DNA of 16,529 nt from NCBI GenBank assembly GCA_035764385.1, contig DASTZI010000269.1, forward strand, positions 1-16,529, in the 5' to 3' direction. Of the stretch, positions 13,527 through 16,529 are shown piece by piece; within the stretch, counting starts at the first letter, position 1; each line of letters begins with the position of its first letter. This DNA is from Gp6-AA40 sp035764385 (GTDB lineage: Bacteria > Acidobacteriota > Vicinamibacteria > Vicinamibacterales > UBA2999). The notes under the pieces were generated by a model. The model was not told the DNA's origin and did no database searches. It saw only the letters and a program-made list of their open reading frames with translations. Both the position numbers and the translations under genes were made by a program.

Positions 13527-14369
13527 ATGGAAGCAACTCATATCGGAACAGGCATTGAGGATGGCGTCGGGTTCATCACGATCGACCGTCCTGATCGCTT
13601 CAACTCGCTCGATGTCCGCACCGCCCAGGACCTCCGGCGCGCCGGGCTCGCGATGGCGCGTGACGGTGAGGTGCGCGTCGTGGTGCTGTCGGGCGTCAAT
13701 GGCGTGTTCTGCAGCGGGGCCGACCTCAAATACATCCGCGCCGGCGGAGAACCCGCGGACCTCGCGTATCTCACGCCTGAGGCTCGCGAAACGCCGTCAG
13801 GATACGGCGAACGCTTCAAACAGATTCTCGAGTACCTCCATAGCACCATCGCGGAAATCCGCCGCGCGCCGAAGCCGTTTATCGCGGCGGTTGACGGTAT
13901 CGCGGCCGCCGGCGGATTCGGGCTGGCGATGTGCTGCGACCTGGTGCTCGCGTCGGAGCGTGCAGTGTTCGAATGGGCGTATTCGAAGACCGGGTTGACA
14001 GGTGCGGAAAGCTCCACCTTCATGCTGCCGCGTCTGCTCGGCTTCCGACGAGCCATGGAACTCGTGCTGCTCAACCCACGCCTGGATGCGCGACGCGCAC
14101 TCGACATCGGACTCATCACGGCGGTGTATCCGGTGGCAACATTCGATGACGAGGTCCGGCGCTGTGCCAGATCGATCGCGGCCGGCCCGACCGCTGCGCT
14201 GGCGATTGCCAAAGCGCTGATGAATCAGAGCGCCGGGATGGATCGCCTCGACGCGCACCTCGATCTCGAGCTGGATCATCTGAGTCGAATTGCCGACGGC
14301 GCGGAATTCGCGGAAGGCCTGGACAGCTTTTTTGCCAAGCGGCCGACGCAGTTTGCGAAGCGCGCATGA
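13527..14369 (+). CDS. stand-alone crotonase (enoyl-CoA hydratase/isomerase family) within the hyp operon
   Basis: The ATG at 13527 with GAGG 6 bases upstream gives 280 residues. Crotonase features are the oxyanion-hole segments CSGADLKYI (62-70) and GIAAAGGFGLAMCCD (124-138) and the trailing FEWAYSKTGLTGAESSTFMLPRLLG region. The two classical hydratase Glu residues are not at their usual places. Gly occupies the GGGCEL position, as in PaaG-type isomerases, and Glu161 (GAES) is a possible acid. The known link between this fold and hydrogenases is HypX, whose C-terminal crotonase domain forms CO from formyl-CoA. Here the HypX formyltransferase half is absent. It is therefore either a split HypX-like function or an unrelated fatty-acid enzyme caught in the operon. 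Adjacent hypE and hypA argue for a maturation role, but this is inference. Confidence 0.9.
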   Translation: MEATHIGTGIEDGVGFITIDRPDRFNSLDVRTAQDLRRAGLAMARDGEVRVVVLSGVNGVFCSGADLKYIRAGGEPADLAYLTPEARETPSGYGERFKQILEYLHSTIAEIRRAPKPFIAAVDGIAAAGGFGLAMCCDLVLASERAVFEWAYSKTGLTGAESSTFMLPRLLGFRRAMELVLLNPRLDARRALDIGLITAVYPVATFDDEVRRCARSIAAGPTAALAIAKALMNQSAGMDRLDAHLDLELDHLSRIADGAEFAEGLDSFFAKRPTQFAKRA

Positions 14370-14409
14370 AGCTCGCGTCTCCGTAGTGGTGATCGTGAAG
14401 GACGCATAG

Positions 14410-14751
14410 ATGCACGAGTACTCGATCGTCCAGGCGTTGCTGGCGCGCGTGGACGCCGAAGCGCGTGCGCGAGGGGCAACCGCAGTGCATCGGCTCACGG
14501 TTCGGATCGGCGAGCTATCGGGCGTCGAAATCGATCTGCTCGCCACGGCATTTGTGACGTTCCGCGATCGGACGATCTGCGCACACGCCGACCTCGACGT
14601 GAGGGCTGTCGCCGCCGTTTGGGCCTGTCCGGTCTGCAGCGAGCGAATCGAGCGCGGTTCGATGCTGCGATGCGCGGCCTGCGGCGTGCCCGCCCGTCTG
14701 ACACAGGGCGACGAGATTCTGCTCGACCGGATTGAGATGGAGGTTCCGTGA
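14410..14751 (+). CDS. hypA: HypA nickel metallochaperone
   Basis: HypA delivers Ni to the large subunit together with HypB. The N-terminal MHEYSIV supplies the Ni-binding His2. Two CxxC pairs, CPVC (C73/C76) and CAAC (C88/C91), form the structural zinc site. Length, 113 residues, is standard. AAGGA at 14398-14402 stands 7 bases before the ATG. The 40-base gap after the crotonase gene shows no other signal. The stop overlaps the hypB start by one base. Confidence 0.96.
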   Translation: MHEYSIVQALLARVDAEARARGATAVHRLTVRIGELSGVEIDLLATAFVTFRDRTICAHADLDVRAVAAVWACPVCSERIERGSMLRCAACGVPARLTQGDEILLDRIEMEVP

Positions 14752-15488
14752 TGTGCGACAGCTGTGGATGTGGCGATCCTGAAGTGATCCCTGTCGATGT
14801 GCACGACAGGATTCTCGCGGGTAACGATCGAACCGCTGCGCATAATCGCGAACACTTCTCCGATCGGCACGTCACGGCGATCAATCTGATGGGCTCGCCC
14901 GGGGCAGGGAAGACTGCGGTCCTCGAGGCAACCGCGCGGTCATCGGCGGGCCGTGAAGGCGCGCCCTACCCCCGCTGGCGACTCGGCGCGCTGGCCGGCG
15001 ACCTCGCGACGGATAACGATGCGGAGCGCCTTCGTTCCGCCGGCATCCTCGCCAAGTCGATTACGACCGGATCCGCCTGTCACCTCGACGCCGCGATGGT
15101 CCATCGAGGCCTGCACGACTTGCCATGGCACGACGTCGATTACCTGTTCATCGAGAACGTCGGCAATCTCGTGTGCCCCGCTGTGTACGACCTCGGCCAG
15201 GCGGCGAACGTCGTGGCGCTCTCCGTCACCGAGGGAGTCGACAAACCATTGAAATACCCGGTAATGTTCCTGAAAGCCGATCTCGTCCTCATCACCAAGA
15301 TCGATTTGCTGCCGTACCTGCCGAAGATTCGCGTAGAAGCAATCGCCGACGCACTCGCGCACGTCATGCCGCGACCACGACACATGTGCGTCTCTGCGAC
15401 AACCGGCGAAGGAATGGGACAGTGGCTGAAGTGGCTCGAACAGGTGCGAGTGGCGCAGCCGTGCCCCGAGGTCAGGCACCACCCGTGA
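14751..15488 (+). CDS. hypB: HypB nickel-insertion GTPase
   Basis: HypB is the GTPase that drives Ni transfer. The start at ATG 14751 is chosen over a GTG at 14748 because it gives MCDSCGCG, the N-terminal CxxCGC high-affinity Ni site, and has GGAGG (14739-14743) 7 bases upstream. In the 245-residue product, Walker A is GSPGAGKT at 48-55. The G-domain metal site is C110-H111 and C142 (SACHLD, NLVCPAVYDLG), and the guanine-specificity motif is TKID. There is no His-rich Ni-storage stretch, unlike several rhizobial HypB proteins. Confidence 0.96.
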   Translation: MCDSCGCGDPEVIPVDVHDRILAGNDRTAAHNREHFSDRHVTAINLMGSPGAGKTAVLEATARSSAGREGAPYPRWRLGALAGDLATDNDAERLRSAGILAKSITTGSACHLDAAMVHRGLHDLPWHDVDYLFIENVGNLVCPAVYDLGQAANVVALSVTEGVDKPLKYPVMFLKADLVLITKIDLLPYLPKIRVEAIADALAHVMPRPRHMCVSATTGEGMGQWLKWLEQVRVAQPCPEVRHHP

Positions 15489-15826
15489 GTGCTATCGTCG
15501 ACGACGGCGCACGAAAAATCGTGTATTGGCATCGGGACCTGCCACCGCTCGACGCTGATCTGATGGCAGAACATACCGTCGAGGCCAATAGCAGGCGAGT
15601 CCCTGGAGTGCTCGCTCACCGTGCCGAGCTGTGGGATCGATGCTATCGGGAGCTGATGGCCGCCGCGGAAAGCCGCCTGGTGCAGGAGGTCGTCCGCCTG
15701 GGAGGTGACTTCGCGCACGTGCACGATGAAGCGATCGATCCCAAACACGACGCCGCCACCGGCGAGGCATGGCTACACGGTCGTTTCAGCTACATGTTGT
15801 ACCGGCGATCGCGGATGCCTCCTTAG
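15485..15826 (+). CDS. uncharacterised His-rich protein at the operon end
   Basis: A GTG at 15485 overlaps the hypB stop (GTGA), giving 113 residues that I do not assign to a named family. It has no signal peptide or membrane segment and only one Cys. There are seven His residues (16, 30, 45, 78, 80, 88 and 98), several beside acidic residues: YWHRDLPP, FAHVHDEAIDPKHD and WLHGRFSYMLYRR. The Trp/Tyr-rich, ordered look and codon use like its neighbours argue for a real protein. Position and coupling to hypB suggest a soluble hydrogenase accessory factor, possibly metal-binding. That is inference only. Its 3' end overlaps the convergent histidine kinase by 41 bases. Confidence 0.75.
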   Translation: MSAIVDDGARKIVYWHRDLPPLDADLMAEHTVEANSRRVPGVLAHRAELWDRCYRELMAAAESRLVQEVVRLGGDFAHVHDEAIDPKHDAATGEAWLHGRFSYMLYRRSRMPP

Positions 15827-16529
15827 CGGTGAGAGGCACGCGCGCTTCGATCGAGCTACCTCGTCGCGGCTGTGAACGAATCACAAACTGTCCCTCGACG
15901 GCTTTCAGCCGTTCTTTCATGCTCGTCAGTCCGAGTCCGCTTCCTTGGGTCGCCTTGAAGTCGAAGCCGACGCCGAGGTCGTCAACCCTCAACTCGATTT
16001 GATCGGTCCCGCCGCGAAGCAAGACCTCGACTTTCGCTGCGCCGCTATGCTTGACTGCGTTCTGCAGCGCTTCTTGCAACACCCGGTACAAACATACCGC
16101 GGTGCGCTGCGAAAGCTGTTTCGGGACGCTCTCCGCGTGGAATTTCACGTCGACACCGTGATGACTCGAAATGTCGCCGCACAGTGCCGCCGACGCCTTC
16201 ACGAGTCCCAGATATTCCAGTTGCGGCGGATGCAGCCGCTGCGAGAGCGCCTGCACGTCCTTCAGGAGCCCGATGACCTCTCGCTGCGCGTCTACGATCT
16301 TGTGGATTTCTTTCGTCATCGTCCGCACAGCCGCCAACGCACCTAGGCGGGCGGCGATCATTGCCAAACGTTGATTGATATCGTCGTGAAGCTCTCGAGC
16401 GATGTGGGCGCGTTCTTGCTCCTGCGCCTCGATCAGCCGCTGGCTGACCGTGGACAGCGCCTCTTCGGCTTGGGCACGTTCGATCAGGTCCGCGGCCTGC
16501 CGGACGAGAATATCGAACAGTCTGAAGTC
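15786..16529 (-). CDS. NarL-type histidine kinase, C-terminal part (cut by window edge)
   Basis: The minus-strand frame is open from the window edge to a TGA at 15786-15788, giving 248 visible residues. The first about 45 are a helical, probably coiled-coil linker (AQAEEALSTVSQRLIEAQEQ). Next comes the HisKA_3 phospho-acceptor motif ERAHIARELHDDINQRL, with the His codon at 16386-16388. The HATPase_c domain shows the N box (LQEALQNAVKHS), a G1 box (DDLGVGFD) and a G2 box (GSGLGLTSMKER). This is the NarX/DegS-like class that phosphorylates LuxR-type regulators. The sensory N-terminus lies outside the window. The shorter reading starting at 16367 is an artefact of an internal TTG. It has no evident link to the hydrogenase beyond position. 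Confidence 0.93.
   Translation of the reverse strand, partial: DFRLFDILVRQAADLIERAQAEEALSTVSQRLIEAQEQERAHIARELHDDINQRLAMIAARLGALAAVRTMTKEIHKIVDAQREVIGLLKDVQALSQRLHPPQLEYLGLVKASAALCGDISSHHGVDVKFHAESVPKQLSQRTAVCLYRVLQEALQNAVKHSGAAKVEVLLRGGTDQIELRVDDLGVGFDFKATQGSGLGLTSMKERLKAVEGQFVIRSQPRRGSSIEARVPLTAKEASAIAGTTCS

Noticed and set aside
1..16529. tRNA, rRNA, CRISPR array, insertion sequence or phage genes
   Set aside because: Looked for by reading both strands; no tandem spacer-repeat pattern, transposase-like product or recognisable structural RNA was seen.

Overview
The window is a GC-rich bacterial chromosomal segment built around a membrane-bound uptake [NiFe] hydrogenase. It carries the structural genes, its own cytochromes and a complete hypFCDEAB maturation set. 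GC-rich codon use, many start/stop overlaps, a large NapC-like multihaem cytochrome and a short palindromic repeat at gene ends suggest an Acidobacteriota-like soil bacterium. That placement is inference and no marker gene confirms it. The small subunit resembles the 'oxygen-protecting' group 1 hydrogenases (1f-like) more than the classical O2-tolerant MBH/Hyd-1 type, but the subgroup call needs a tree.

Left end (1-2117): a truncated PAS-domain sensor on the minus strand diverges from an NtrC-family, sigma54-dependent response regulator (283-1647). A UspA-type stress protein (1644-2117, minus) converges on the regulator with a 4-bp overlap of stop codons.

Cytochrome pair (2292-3964): a small exported monohaem cytochrome c is followed, with a 4-base overlap, by a membrane-anchored six-haem NapC/NirT-like cytochrome.

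Hydrogenase operon (4165-15826, all plus): small subunit, large subunit, cytochrome b, maturation protease, lipoprotein cytochrome c, hypF, hypC, hypD, hypE, a stand-alone crotonase, hypA, hypB and an unrecognised 113-residue protein. Nearly every junction overlaps or is under 50 bases, so this looks like one transcript of about 11.7 kb. A -24/-12 (sigma54) promoter candidate lies at 4114-4129, and a perfect 16-bp palindrome (3994-4009) lies about 140 bases before the inferred transcript start. A 14/16 copy of that palindrome sits between the usp gene and the cytochrome pair, beside a second sigma54-like promoter that faces usp. I infer that the NtrC-type regulator at 283-1647 controls both regions.

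Working model: H2 is oxidised by the Tat-exported, membrane-anchored small/large subunit pair. Electrons pass to cytochrome b and the quinone pool, or to the c-type cytochromes. HypA/B insert Ni, HypE/F make cyanide ligands, HypC/D assemble Fe(CN)2CO, and the HyaD-like protease trims the large subunit. Points of note are a changed proximal-cluster ligand in the small subunit, three copies of a hairpin repeat each 17-20 bases before a downstream start codon, a crotonase within the hyp genes that recalls the CO-forming half of HypX, and the unknown last gene. The right end is a truncated NarL-type histidine kinase on the minus strand.
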